Shown piece after piece: positions 1-10,889 of a DNA stretch of 64,000 nt. The position numbers and the translations under genes are program-made. The notes below the pieces were generated by a model. The model did no database searches. It had not been told where the DNA came from and saw only the letters and a list, made by a program, of their open reading frames with translations. Position 1 is the first letter of the stretch; each line of letters begins with the position of its first letter. The stretch comes from Dryomyza anilis (lineage: Eukaryota > Arthropoda > Insecta > Diptera > Dryomyzidae), in contig OX638132.1 of the NCBI GenBank assembly GCA_951804985.1, positions 2,957,529 through 3,021,528 of the forward strand. Reading direction: 5' to 3'.

Positions 1-879
1 AGTTGGAAATTGCAAACAACAAGGACAACAATTTAACAAGAACAACAACAACTACAGGACAACGCATGTCCTGGCACAATGACAGCAAAAACAAAAAAAA
101 AAATAGAAACTATAGAGAATCTTCAAAGTTTGCTGTGGAAGTAAGAAAACAAGTCGCAAAGCATCGCTGTTGCTCAAAAGTCTAAAACTTATTTTGCTCA
201 GAGTTTAAGTTGCAACTTAGCGTGTCGTTTATTTATATATTTTTTTATTATTTGTATTATTTTTTTTTATTTTTGTTTGTTAGTTCCACTTTTGAGGTTA
301 AGTTTCGTTTTGTTCATAGGCGAAATATGTAAAATTGTTTGGTCTCGTGCGTTGAACTGCGCGCAACTAAACAGTTTTGAACTTTTGCTCAAACGAAGAG
401 TGAATACAAGTTTAAAAAAGAATACAGTAAAATTTTTAAAATTTTGAAAAGTTTTGTAATGCATATTTGCCTTAGTTGATGCAGAGTTTTTAGCTTTTTT
501 GTTTTTAAAATTGTTGAAAAATATATTAGAATTTTAAATTCTTAAGAGATACGTAAAAAAAAATGTTCATTGGTTCTGACAGCTGTCTACTTAGCTTTTA
601 AAATAGTTTATGTAATAAAGCATTACAATTTCCTAAATCACAGAACTTTGATTAAACGCTTAAAAAAAAACGTTTCTGAATTTGTAAATCATTTTTTTTT
701 TTTAGTTTTTAAGATTTTAAAAAGTACTACTGCATTTTTTAAATTTCAGAGGTTTAAATTTTTTATATAAATAATTATTAATTTATTTTTGTTATTAATA
801 TCAACAATAAAACTGTTAAATTTTATAAATTAAAAATTGCTAATAGTTTGAAAGAATTGAAATTTTTTAATACATTTTT
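1..879. other. AT-rich non-coding stretch, no gene seen
   Basis: Strongly AT-rich sequence with homopolymer runs. Short open frames here have low-complexity Phe/Lys/Asn-rich translations and no recognisable domain. No gene, RNA or clear repeat boundary is visible. Confidence 0.6.
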
Positions 880-2110
880 TAAGTTTCTACAAGCTAAAAC
901 CTTCTATGGAAAAAGCTTTTAAATAATACAATTACGAAAAGGTTATCCGTCTTATAAAATTTCTAAAAGCTCAAACAAACAAAAGCTTTTTAAAATAAAA
1001 AATAATACTTTTAGCAAATCATAAAGTTATATTTCAATTTTTTTGCAACAATTTTTAATCATTTTCTTTAATAAACATTTATTCAATTTCAATACTTTTA
1101 ATATAAATACAAGGTTCCTACAAAAAACAAAGCTTCTGTAAAAGCTGTGACATAAAGCTTAAAAGCTTTTTAATGTCTAAAAATCAAATAAAAGACCAAA
1201 TTAATTAGTTTGAATACTTATTCAAACAAAATAAAGCTTTGCATAATATAAATTTATTTTTCAACTATATTTCAATACTAGTTCATTCACATTTTTTACA
1301 TTTGTTCAAAATAGTACATTTCAATAGTTCCTACAACCAAAAAACTGTACAATAAAAAATGTGACAAAGAAGATGTGAAAAAGAAATTTTTCAAAAGCTT
1401 TTAAATTTGCAAACCATATAATGCTAATAAATTAAAGAAATATAAATGAAGGCTCAGTTATTACAGGCTTTAAAACTTTTTTTTTTTATAAAATTCTAAA
1501 TTTTTAATAGATTTTGAAAGTTCCAACAAGAAAAAAATCTTTTGTAGCATATGAAACAATCTATGTATGACAAAAAAAGCTCCTTAATGTTAAAAATATT
1601 AAAATGATTATAGTAAAAAAAATGCTTTGCTAGTTAAAAAATTCTTTTTCATTTACTTTTCAATATTATTTCAATCACCTTTTTTAATATTTGTTCAAAT
1701 AAAATTGTAAACTCAATATAGATTTTTAAAGTTCGCACAAACAAAAAGCTGCACAGTAACTAAAAGCTTAAAAACCTTTTTAATGTTGCAAAACATAAAA
1801 AGCTTATAGATCAAAGAAAGTTTATAAAAGCATAAAAACTAATGGGGCCAATACTAAATAAATATATCTCACAAACTATTTTTGGGAGAAAAATGCTATG
1901 TAGTGAAATTCAATACAAAACTTTTATACTCCTAAAAATAATTTGTAAAATGTTATATTTAGAATTAACCAGAATATTTGTTTTAATAGAGCAAAGTATT
2001 TGAAATTTAGTTTTCAATATTATTTCAATCAAGTTTTTGTTTTTGCAACTTAAAAACATCTATAACATATGTAATTTATAATAAAAAGCTTAAAAGCTTC
2101 ATAGCGTACT
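880..2110. repeat. Degenerate tandem array, ~190-230 bp period
   Basis: A loose cycle recurs about five times: a 'gttcctacaa'-like motif (near 884, 1111, 1330, 1521 and 1731), then 'aaaagctt' motifs, then 'tttaatgt' and finally 'tttcaatattatttcaatca'-like sequence. Spacings are roughly 190-230 bp. The units have diverged strongly by substitutions and indels, so this is an old satellite-like or internally repetitive transposon region. No coding potential is seen. Confidence 0.5.
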
Positions 2111-2250
2111 TCCCAGTCTGCCATATCTCGGAGACTTCGGATGCCTCGAAGCTTTCTCGACTAACATCGATAAAAAAAAGTTCGATCTCTTTGATTTATC
2201 GATTCTAATTTCTCGAAAATTCAAATTATTAGATAAGATACGATATTCAA

Positions 2251-2562
2251 GCCGCGGTAGCTCAGTGGTTAGTGCGTTGGACTGCGAGCCGAAAGGTCCC
2301 CGGTTCAAGCCTGGACTGGGGCTAACAACATCTTTTCATAGAAACATTTTTCTATACCGCGCTTCCTCTCGTCAGTAAATGGCAAACCTACGAGAGTAAA
2401 ACCATTGCCTATGAAAAAGCTCTCACCCGCCGTTCGGATTCGGCAATAAACTGTAGGTCCCACCACTTTGAGTACAAATATAACACGCACAGCTCAAAAT
2501 GGTGAGAGAGCTCGGCCGAAGTTCTATACAGAACTGTAGCGCCAAACTATTATATTATATTA
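2251..2562 (+). mobile_element. tRNA-derived SINE with LINE-like 3' body
   Basis: The head looks like a tRNA gene with both RNA polymerase III internal promoter boxes: A box TAGCTCAGTGG at 2258-2268 and B box GGTTCAAGCC at 2302-2311. The anticodon arm does not fold properly, so it is not a functional tRNA. The body (about 2325-2530) contains segments such as 'cacccgccgttcgga' and 'aactgtaggtccc' that I recognise as typical of insect non-LTR 3' untranslated regions shared by SINEs. It ends in an AT-rich 'attat' tail near 2545-2562. Retrotransposition would depend on a partner LINE. Family name unknown. Confidence 0.7.
2258..2311 (+). promoter_or_regulatory. Pol III type 2 internal promoter (A and B boxes) of the SINE
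   Basis: TAGCTCAGTGG fits the A-box consensus and GGTTCAAGCC fits the B-box consensus. They are separated by 33 nt, within the usual tRNA/SINE spacing. Confidence 0.65.
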
Positions 2563-2823
2563 TATATATTCAAATATTTATTGCATCGAAATCGCATTAT
2601 TTTTCGAAGCAATCTCGAACTTTTATTATTTTTTTGTTACATATCGTTCCGATTTCAAAAAAAATTCTCGTACCGAGAAAACTCCGACAAGAATGCATCG
2701 ATATCTACCAACCATGTAGATCTCGTAAAAATATCGAAAAAGAACAAATCCATTTTCCTTAAAGAATTTTCAGGTAAAAAAAATGCAAATTAAAAACTGA
2801 GACATGAAAATATTTCATCCTCT

Positions 2824-3101
2824 ATTGGTTCTCTTGAGCACCGAAGGACCGTAGGGTGTGTAAGCCTCTTTTATAGGAAAGTGTTCGAGGGAAATATATG
2901 GCCTGATTCCACCTCGGTTCTCAACAGAACCACGCATTACAGAGATAATTCGTTCTTCAGTCGCACGATACGTTTGTGGAACAATCTCCCTGCTTCTGTT
3001 TTTCCCTTTAAACTATAATCCTTTCTTACGATCAACACTGTGCATTGCACGAATAGGGGGCATCCCCTGAGCGTTGGTTAATTTGTAAAAAAAAAAAAAA
3101 A
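2824..3101 (+). mobile_element. 5'-truncated non-LTR retrotransposon (LINE) 3' end
   Basis: An open frame from 2824 to a TAA at 3016-3018 encodes the C-terminal tail of a LINE reverse-transcriptase ORF. It shows the family pattern H-R-R-x3-C-x-S-L-F-Y-R followed later by S-R-T-I-R-L-W-N-N-L-P. After a short 3' UTR it ends in a poly(A) run at about 3088-3101. The catalytic part is missing, as expected from 5' truncation during target-primed insertion. The clade (Jockey, CR1 or RTE-like) cannot be fixed from this tail. Not functional. Confidence 0.75.
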
Positions 3102-3281
3102 TATCGTCGTTATCATGCGAAAGGGTCGAATGTGTAATTTTTGACATTTGCGTTTTTTTACATTTTTGAATGTAGTTTTGCCTGAAGTATACTGTGCCCA
3201 AATCGTGTGTGTGTTTTGTATAATTTATAACCACAAAATACAAAACCAAAAGGGCGAATTCGAAAATTGAAAATGTTGTGA

Positions 3282-3511
3282 TGCCAAAAGGGCGAATCTT
3301 TTCGTTTTTTTGCTTTAACTTTTAATTGGTATATTATAAAATAGTGGTATAAAGGCATTAATTGTTTGTTTTTAAAGTACCTATTTTTTTAAATAATGAT
3401 GCCAATCGATAGGTGCTTTTAAATCAAACAATTGATGCCTTTACATTACTATTTTATTTTGCACCAATAAAGAGTTATAGCAAAAAAACTAAAAGATACG
3501 CCCTTTTGGCA
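3282..3511. mobile_element. Foldback MITE with ~100-bp inverted arms
   Basis: Two arms of about 100 bp are inverted complements around a short loop near 3390-3405. Termini are TGCCAAAAGGGCG and its complement CGCCCTTTTGGCA. TGA flanks both ends (3279-3281 and 3512-3514), consistent with a 3-bp target-site duplication. Non-coding; superfamily uncertain (3-bp TSD would suit PIF/Harbinger). Confidence 0.7.
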
Positions 3512-3570
3512 TGACAAGATTTTCAAATTTTCTAATTTCTTCGTTTTATAATTCTTTATTAGCGCAAGAT

Positions 3571-3766
3571 AAAATAGTCATGTTAAAACATTAATTGTTG
3601 GTTTTTAAAGCACCTATCAATTGGCATCATTACTTTAAAATATTTTGCCAAACATTTTTCTTGCAAATAACAAATGGCAAATTAATGTTTGGCAAAATAT
3701 TTTTAAATAATGCTGCCAATCGATAGGTGCTTTAAAATTAAACAATTAATGCCTTTACATTATTAT
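3571..3766. mobile_element. Second related foldback element
   Basis: A second palindrome lies 60 bp downstream of the first. Its arms share 'ttaattgttggtttttaaagc' / 'ctttaaaattaaacaattaat'-type sequence, 'cacctat' and 'ataggtg' with the previous element, but the outer TGCCAAAAGGGCG end is missing. It looks like a truncated or internally rearranged relative. Confidence 0.5.
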
Positions 3767-3780
3767 AATAATTATAGCAT

Positions 3781-4950
3781 AAAAAATAAAAATATTTGAG
3801 TTTTGGTCAGGATATAGCCTCACAAAATCCGTATTTATTATTCAGTAAGTTGTCCAAATCCAAAGATATTTTATATACGTTATCATAATTGATAAATAAA
3901 CCAATATAACCAAAAAAAATTGAAATAAAAACAAATTTACTAATTTTTAAAGCACCTCAAACTTTAAAATTTGCATTTTTGATTCCGACACTTTACTAAA
4001 TCCTCAAAGCTTTATATTTAAATACTTTATATTATCTCTCATTCATGTTAAACATTTTTGCAAATTAAATTCCAGTGGTTGTTTTTTTGTCATATTTTAT
4101 GTTTTCTATTAAATTTTACAATTTAGTTTTGCTTTATGCTACAACCATTAAAATGCTCGCCACAGACCGACCACATAATCATAAAACCGCAGATATTAAT
4201 GATAGCATAAAATAAATACTAAAATTATGAACGAATAACTATATAAAAAGTGCCAAGTTATGGTAAAATGTTTATAGTTGATCCACTGCATGATATCGTC
4301 AAACGAATAAATTTTAGTTTGTTGGTCAAATCTATGTGGTCGCCAAAGTGGCGGCATTTTTAAACATATTTTTTATCTGAAATTTGTTTCGTTCGGTTTT
4401 TAGTTTCGTTTTTATTATTGTGAAGTTTTGTACTGCGCCAGCATAAAAGTAACAAAGTTCATAAAATGTATGTTTATCGTGTTTCCTACTACTTCTGCTG
4501 TTGTGTTGTCAGAGATGGTTATGAAAAAAGATAAATAAAGGTTTTCGTGTCGTTTAATCCAAACAGTAAATTTCCTGATGATAAACAACACACAGGATCA
4601 AAATCCACGGAATGAGGGACACATAAAAGCGTAAAACAAATAAAGAAGTAACAGCAAGAAAAAAAATAATGTAAACCAAGAGAAATGACACAAATTTCAA
4701 CTAGAAGCACAAAAATATTTATACAAGATTAAAAAATTTAAAAAGCTTACTACTTAAAAAAATAGTTCAACGTTTTACCAAACTTTTTTATTTTATTTCG
4801 AATTTATTTTAAGAAGTATATATAATTTAGAAAAAGTAAAAAATAAACAGCTTCTGTGCATTATGTGTAAAAGAGCTTACAATGGATAACTACGCCAAAT
4901 AGTTCGTAGAAAAAAAAAACTTCAGTATGATGATTTTATTCATCTATATT
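3781..4950. other. Intergenic stretch, nothing recognised
   Basis: AT-rich single-copy-looking DNA with no sustained coding frame, no splice-consistent exon and no clear repeat. Confidence 0.5.
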
Positions 4951-4953
4951 ACC

Positions 4954-5560
4954 CATCTGCACAAGTGCATTTGAAACCCACTTCAAGACATTTACTTTGT
5001 TTCAAAACATTTACTGTCGTCAACTCTATGCTTGAAAATCAAATGAATGTGTTGCTCACAACAACAAAGCACTGTCAAAACAAAGCTGCACTGAAGACTG
5101 CAGTGCAGTGTTGGGTAATGTAGATGCAGTGCAGTGATGATGTGCAATTCAAATACTGAAATAAACTGCTTATGACACCGAGTACTTACTGCATTTTACC
5201 TTTGCTTCCATCATTCTTACTCTAAGAAATTTTCATTTATATTGAAATATAAAAAAAATTCAAAAGGTATATGAAAATCATATAATATATCATATATCAT
5301 ATAATAAATCGTTGGTTTTGTCGTACAACAATTTTTATAACAATTGTCGTTTGGTTTTGATTTTAAAAACATTGAATGTTTGGAATGGTTTGATGTTTTG
5401 ACAGTACTTGACACCAATGAAACAAATACTGCAGTGAAGTGAAGTCGGCCGAGAGACTTTAGCATACTACTTTCGACTGTCATTTGCAAAATGCATTCAA
5501 AACTGCCGAGTGCAGTAGTGCATATTTGCAGAGGAAACTTAAAAAACATTGGTGCAGATG
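4954..5560. mobile_element. Possible MITE with short inverted ends
   Basis: CATCTGCAC (4954-4962) and GTGCAGATG (5552-5560) are inverted. The interior is rich in 'gcagtgcagtg' motifs on both sides. Homology between the arms beyond the ends is weak and no clear target duplication is seen, so this is tentative. Confidence 0.3.
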
Positions 5561-5867
5561 TCTAATCTATATTTTGAATATTTAACCAACTACCATATTT
5601 ATCATATATAATAGTTTATTCATTTAATTAAAATTGAATGTTTTTCGTGTTCAATATGATATTTTAAACATCAAATTTACACACCAAAAATTCGTATTTA
5701 TTTACAAATATATGCAAGATTTATGTATATAATGATTTATGTTAATTACTGCTTCCTTGATTTATAAAATAAAAAATTTTGAATAATCTGAAAATCAAAA
5801 TATATAAAATAGTTTAAGAATTATTAATTGAATTTTTTTACCAATATATCTACCATATATTTGCGAA

Positions 5868-6123
5868 ATTCACCACACTAAAACGCACCACAATAAAACT
5901 CACCACTCTAAAATTCATCACACTCAAACTGACCACTCTAAAATTCACCACAACGAAACTCACCACACCAAAATTCACCACACTAAAACTCACCACACTA
6001 AAAGTCACCACACTAAAATTCAACACACTAAAATTCACCACTCTAAAATTCACCACACTAAAACTCACCACACTAAAACTCACCACACTTAAACTCACCA
6101 CACTTAAACTCACCACACTAAAA
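5868..6123. repeat. 15-bp minisatellite (CTCACCACACTAAAA)
   Basis: About 17 tandem units of ~15 bp alternate between 'aattcaccacactaaa' and 'ctcaccacactaaaa' variants. Translated, it gives a repetitive Val/Ser/Phe-rich frame that is an artefact of the repeat. Confidence 0.85.
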
Positions 6124-6232
6124 CTTCTACAGGGGAAAACTCTACGGGGGAGAATTCTACGGGAAAGAATTTTACCCGAAGAATTCTACGGGAAAGCGTT
6201 CTACGGGGAAGAATTTTACGGGGAAGATATGA
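6124..6232. repeat. Second 15-bp minisatellite (GAATTCTACGGGGAA)
   Basis: Six or seven units of 'gaattctacggggaa'-like sequence directly abut the previous array. They have the same 15-bp period but an unrelated unit. Confidence 0.8.
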
Positions 6233-6294
6233 ATAATAAATATGTTCTTTATATTAATAAAATCACTCCATATCCTTGCATTCACCAAATCTTG

Positions 6295-6321
6295 GCACGA
6301 GTCGTGCACGGGTCCATCTAG
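6295..6321 (+). mobile_element. Helitron/Helentron-like 3' terminus
   Basis: A perfect 6-bp hairpin (GCACGA / TCGTGC, 1-nt loop) at 6295-6307 is followed by 10 nt and then CTAG at 6318-6321, next to T. This is the hairpin plus CTRR ending typical of Helitron 3' ends. The minisatellites at 5868-6232 would then be internal repeats of the same non-autonomous element. The 5' end was not identified. Confidence 0.5.
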
Positions 6322-7290
6322 TATGTTTATAAAAAAATTCAAAAATTGTCCAAAATATTAAAAAAAAAAAAATTAAAAATTAAAAAAAAATATTTCCCAA
6401 AAAATTATATATATCCGAAAAAAATGTGTTCGAAAAAAAAAACCTCAAATATCAAATTGACCTCAAACAAACACTTATTTAATTAAATTATTTTTCTAAA
6501 TGTATTTCCAATGATTGAAAAATAAAAACAAAATTTAACAAGTTCTCTATATTTTCGCGCCGTTTTGCGTAAGCTTGTTTAAGCAATTTCCTCTTAAATT
6601 GGACGAAAACAATGCTGGGTATTGCTTTTAAAATAGTCCATTACAAGAGCAGATACATTAATGCCTTTGCTGATTTATGGCCGACGCCAGAATTCAACAA
6701 AATTTAATCCACTTTTTGATAAAACAAATTGTCTAAAAATAAGAAATAATAAAAACGAATATATTTTTTTCGCAGAATTGCTACAACTTAAGTTGTCAAA
6801 ACTTAGTAAATGCAGCAATTTGCTTAATACCCAAATAACAATTGAGAAAAGTTTCGTCAAATCGTTCAGATTATGTCTAATAAATGTCTGGACTATCGAA
6901 TTTTATGTAAATCTTCTATTACGTGGGTGTTATTCTTTTAATCAACTTAAATATATTATGGTAATTTATAAATTGTTTTAATTTTAATTTTATTGTATTT
7001 TTGATTTAAACAAATAAATGAATAAATATAGAAAAAATAGGAATGATGGATACTATCTAAATAAACCTTTACCCTAAATCCAATCAAAGTTATATTTATA
7101 AAAAAGACCCATGTAGTTTTACTATATTAAATATATATTTTTTTAAACTAGTTATATTTTACAAAAAAAAAATATTATAAAATTTTTAAGACAACGATTA
7201 AAATGCAAACGAATAAACGACCCGATTTGGCCTATGTTTCGGTTAAGCTTTGATTAGTGTTTATTACGAAAACTACGAATATCGGTTTCA
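6322..7290. other. Intergenic stretch, nothing recognised
   Basis: AT-rich DNA. A 106-codon open frame at 6661-6981 has no domain, an AT-driven composition and no supporting context, so I do not call it a gene. Confidence 0.45.
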
Positions 7291-7292
7291 TG

Positions 7293-7507
7293 CACCAAGA
7301 AAAAAATACGATATAAATAATAGTTTTTTACTATTAAAAAGACTCAAAAGGATAAATTATTATTTTAATCGGAAAATACCATTAAATACTAGAAAATACC
7401 ATGACCATTGAGTTTATAGGAAAATATTTATTTGTTGTATACTATTAAATCAATAATTATACTATTGACCAATTTTAATGAGATTTGAGGGAATTTATTT
7501 CTGGGTA
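7293..7507 (-). mobile_element. ~215-bp MITE, CACCCAGA family, copy 1 (inverted)
   Basis: This is the reverse complement of the same element found at 49614-49833 and 52230-52448. Shared blocks include 'attgaccaattttaatg', 'tagtatttaatggtattt' and the terminal TCTGGGT. Ends resemble CACCCAGAAAAAAA. Non-coding. Confidence 0.75.
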
Positions 7508-7650
7508 TGTGACTATTTAGATATTGATTATATTAATGCTTGTTTTTATTCATATTTTCAATTCATATTTAAATTATTTTTAACACAAGAAACAAAAAGA
7601 ATTTTCTCAAAATTTTATTTTTAATTAAATAAAGATAATACTCATAATTT

Positions 7651-8120
7651 CAGGGCTGTGCGATTAATCGATTAATCAAATTATATGATTATTCTATTTC
7701 CTGATTCATTGATTAATTAATTAATCAAGAATTTTGATTAATCAGACATTGATTAATCAATTCATCAGGATTCTGATTAATCAAAATTGTGATTAATTGA
7801 TTAGTCAGCATTTTGATTAATCAGAATTTCTGATTAATTAACATTTGCGTCGCATAGTATTTAAAAATACGTTACTATATATTTCATGAATATTTAGAAC
7901 ACTTTATTTTGTTTTTTAATTATTTTAAAAATAATTTTTCACTTTATTAAGTTGACAAAATTTTCAAATGCTATTAAATAAAATTAATTAATTTTCAATT
8001 AATCAAAATGCTGATTAATCAGATTAATCAGAGTTCTGATTAATAAGGGTTTCTGATTAATCAATTAATCAGGATTCTGATTAATCAAGATTTTGATTAA
8101 TTGATTAATCGCACAGCCCT
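7651..8120. mobile_element. hAT-like foldback MITE packed with TGATTAAT
   Basis: AGGGCTGTGCGATTAATC at the left end (from 7652) is inverted at the right end (GATTAATCGCACAGCCCT, to 8120). The interior contains well over ten copies of 'gattaatca' on both strands. Terminal CAGGGCTGTGCG-type sequence is typical of hAT non-autonomous elements. An 8-bp target duplication is not clear. Confidence 0.65.
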
Positions 8121-8251
8121 ACATATTATGCATACAATTAAATTTCTTTCAATTATATTTCTTTCTCAAAGTATTTTTGAATTTTTCGGTTACGGTTTGC
8201 AAATCAAAAATAAAAAGTTATCGGTTTCGATTTCGATTTCAATCACTTCTA

Positions 8252-9558
8252 CAGGGTTTTTCAAATGGGACGCTACAAAAGTAAAGCGACAGGGGCAGCA
8301 AACGACACCATATTTCTTGCTGCTCTTTTGACATTTCTCTTCAGTAAGGTTTGCCATTTCATGATGGAAATATATACGAGCCAACAACGAGTCGAAATTA
8401 TTAAAATTTACTACCGAAATTCGGAGTCAGTGGTCTCAACGTTAGGAGCGCTACGTCCAATTTATGGTCGTCATAATCGTCCTAGCAGATCAACAATTGA
8501 GCGTCTAGTGGAAAAATTTGAATCCACAGGCACAGTACAAAATGTTCCCGTGCCAGTGAGACAAAGAAGTGCCCGTAGTGTCGAGAATATTGCTACCGCT
8601 GAGGCTTCAGTTGAAGAAACCCCAAATGTGTCTCTTACACGTCGTTCTCAAGCGTTGGGCATCTCTGAGACGTCCTTGTGGCGAATTTTGCGAAAAGATC
8701 TTGGCCTACATCCTTACAAAATCAAATTTACGCAAGAACTGAAGCCGCTTGACCACCAAAAGCGTCGTATGTTCGTGAATTGGGCTGAGCAACAACTTGA
8801 AAATGATTCGGATTTTCATCGAAAAATCATCTTCAGCGATGAGGCTCATTTCTGGCTGAATGGCTTCGTCAATAAACAAAATATGCGTTATTGGTCAGAC
8901 AGCAATCCACACGAACTCCATGAGTCATCATTGCATCCCGAAAAAATTGCGGTTTGGTGCGGTTTATGGGCCGTACTTCTTCCGTGATGATCAAGACCGG
9001 CACGTTACTGTGAATGGGAATCGCTACCGTTCAATGATAACCGAATATTTTTGGACACAATTGGATGATATGGACTTGGAGGACATGTGGTTCCAACAGG
9101 ACGGCGCCACAAGCCACACAGCGAATGCCATAATTAATTTATTGGAAACCAAGTTTGGAGAACGTGTTATCTCACCAAATGGTCTAGTCGATTGGCCGCC
9201 TCGGTCGTGCGATTTGACGCCGGTAGACTATTTCATGTGGGGCTACGTCATGTCTATGGTTTATGCCAACAAGCCAGCGACGATTGATGAACTTCGTACG
9301 AATATCGAACGTGAAATTGCAGCAGTATCGGCCGATTTATGCTTGAAAACTGTCGAAAATTGGGTTCAGCGTCTGGACTTCTGAAAGCGTGCCCGTGGTG
9401 GCCATGCAAAAGAAATCGAGTTCCATACATAATGGCATCGAACGTACTTGTACAGGAATAAAGAATTTCATTGATATCCAAAACCGTTTTAGTTTTATTT
9501 AGTAGCGCTCTTTATTAAAATCAGATTAACTTTTTGTAGCGCTCTTATTGAAACCCTG
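8252..9558 (+). mobile_element. Tc1/mariner-superfamily transposon
   Basis: Terminal inverted repeats of about 30 bp begin CAGGG at 8252 and end CCCTG at 9558. Both contain the block GCTACAAAA or its complement, and TA flanks each side (8250-8251, 9559-9560), the normal superfamily target duplication. The element holds one transposase gene (8361-9432), now broken. A segment starting 'tttattaaaatcagatt' occurs just inside the right end and again immediately outside it, which points to a local rearrangement at that end. Confidence 0.9.
8361..9432 (+). pseudogene. Broken mariner-family transposase
   Basis: DDE/D transposase for cut-and-paste movement of the surrounding element. The ATG at 8361 is preferred because the longer frame upstream runs into the terminal repeat. 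Two N-terminal helix-turn-helix-like regions are followed by catalytic motifs FSDEAHF (Asp about residue 160), QQDGATSH (Asp codon at 9100) and a third Asp in RSCDLTP (codon 9211), 36 residues after the second. Two lesions are visible. Near 8965 the conserved WCGLW...GPYFF region has lost several residues and the frame shifts. At 9382-9384 a TGA replaces the expected codon, while the frame continues with RARGGHAKEIEFH to a TAA at 9430. The copy cannot make active transposase. Confidence 0.9.
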
Positions 9559-9579
9559 TATTTATTAAAATCAGATTAA

Positions 9580-9945
9580 CTTTTTATAAAATGTTTATGA
9601 ATTATTCAATTTTTATAAACTTTTTATTAAGTTTTTATTATATTTTTATTTATTTTACTTAACTTTTTATTATTTGCAGGTTCATTTAACTTTTTTTTAA
9701 CTTTTTACTAACTTTCAATTATCTTTTTACTAACTCTTTGTTAACTTTTTATTAACTGTTTTTATAAACTTTATAATAACTTTTTATGAACTTTATTATA
9801 TCGTTTTATTAATATTAATTAAGTTTTTATTAACCTTTATGAACTCTTTATTAACATTTTTTAACTTTTTTTTAACTTTTTTTTTTACTTTTTTTAAACT
9901 TTTATTAACTTTTAGTAATTTTTACTTAACTTTTCAGATTTTTGT
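9580..9945. repeat. Low-complexity 'aactttttattaa' tract
   Basis: About 25 imperfect repetitions of an 'aactttttatta'-like unit (10-16 bp). Simple-sequence expansion just right of the mariner element; no coding potential. Confidence 0.7.
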
Positions 9946-10569
9946 AGAAAATAGGTGCATGTTAGAATGTTTCAAATGTAATGTTTTCAGTTTTAAAAAT
10001 TGATCGGATACCGGATTCGTTTACGCTTACAATCCCCGTCATACACATATTTTCAATTTATATTATTTGTCATTCAAATTAAATTTAAACTAAAGGTAAG
10101 TACTGTAAATCAGTTCTTTAGTAGAGCTTTGTATCCAACAATTAATTTCAATGCCATTCTTAAAATAATTAATGAAAAACGAGTGTATTCAATAAAAATA
10201 CAACCCAAACCACGTGCTGCTGAACACTTATTGTTGTATATGAATAAATTTAAATCCATATTAAATGCCTCAATGCTTTCGATTGCGTTCGTCTGTATGG
10301 CTGAAACATGAAATTAAATTATAACAACAACAAAAATATAAAATCGTGAAAATAAAATCAAAATAAATAAAATTCTTCCAATGTGAAGAATTAATTCATG
10401 AACTTATTGAAATTTGCATAAATTTACACCAAATGAAGAACTGAATAGAAAAATTAAATAACCAGCATTTCCCATAAAATAATTTAACTCTTATTTGTGC
10501 AAAGAACGAAAGTTCTCCGATACCTGAACTTAATTACGTCATTTTTGATTTTCTTATTTACAAATTACG
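9946..10569. other. Intergenic stretch, nothing recognised
   Basis: AT-rich. A 103-codon frame at 10000-10311 lacks any recognisable motif and is not called. Confidence 0.45.
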
Positions 10570-10579
10570 GATGATAGAG

Positions 10580-10850
10580 ATACAAACACGCATGAGGTTG
10601 GAAGAACGAAAAAGTTGGTTGTACCAACTAACTTCAGTCGGTTAAATCGAATTTTCTACAAATTAGTTCGCCATATTCGGTTGGCGCTTGAAAATTTAGC
10701 CAACACCCCCAATCTGTACTAAATTGTTCTAAAACAGTTCGAAATTGGTTGTAGTCAAAACTACAAATCTTTTAGTTTTGACAATAACAACCAACTAAGC
10801 GGTTGACATAACCGAATAAGTTGATTGGCGCAACAAATCTCTATTCTGTG
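10580..10850. repeat. Dispersed repeat related to 19735-19930
   Basis: Contains 'catgaggttgga', 'aagttggttgt' and 'accgaataagttga' in the same order as 'catgaggttgga', 'aagttgtaacaa' and 'accgaattagttgg' in Sdr intron 5. Internal inverted similarity (aactaac / gttagtt-like) suggests a small non-autonomous element. Boundaries uncertain. Confidence 0.45.
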
Positions 10851-10889
10851 TGTACAAGTCTTAACCGAAAAATATTTAGACATCCAACC

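Noticed and set aside
2251..2321. A functional tRNA gene
   Set aside because: A and B boxes are good, but the anticodon and acceptor stems do not pair, and the sequence continues into a SINE body.
5850..6116. 88-codon minus-strand ORF of repeated Val-Ser-Phe units
   Set aside because: It is the translation of the 15-bp minisatellite, which is a multiple of three and so stays open.
5868..6232. CRISPR-like array
   Set aside because: Units are contiguous 15-mers without spacers, in a eukaryotic genome.
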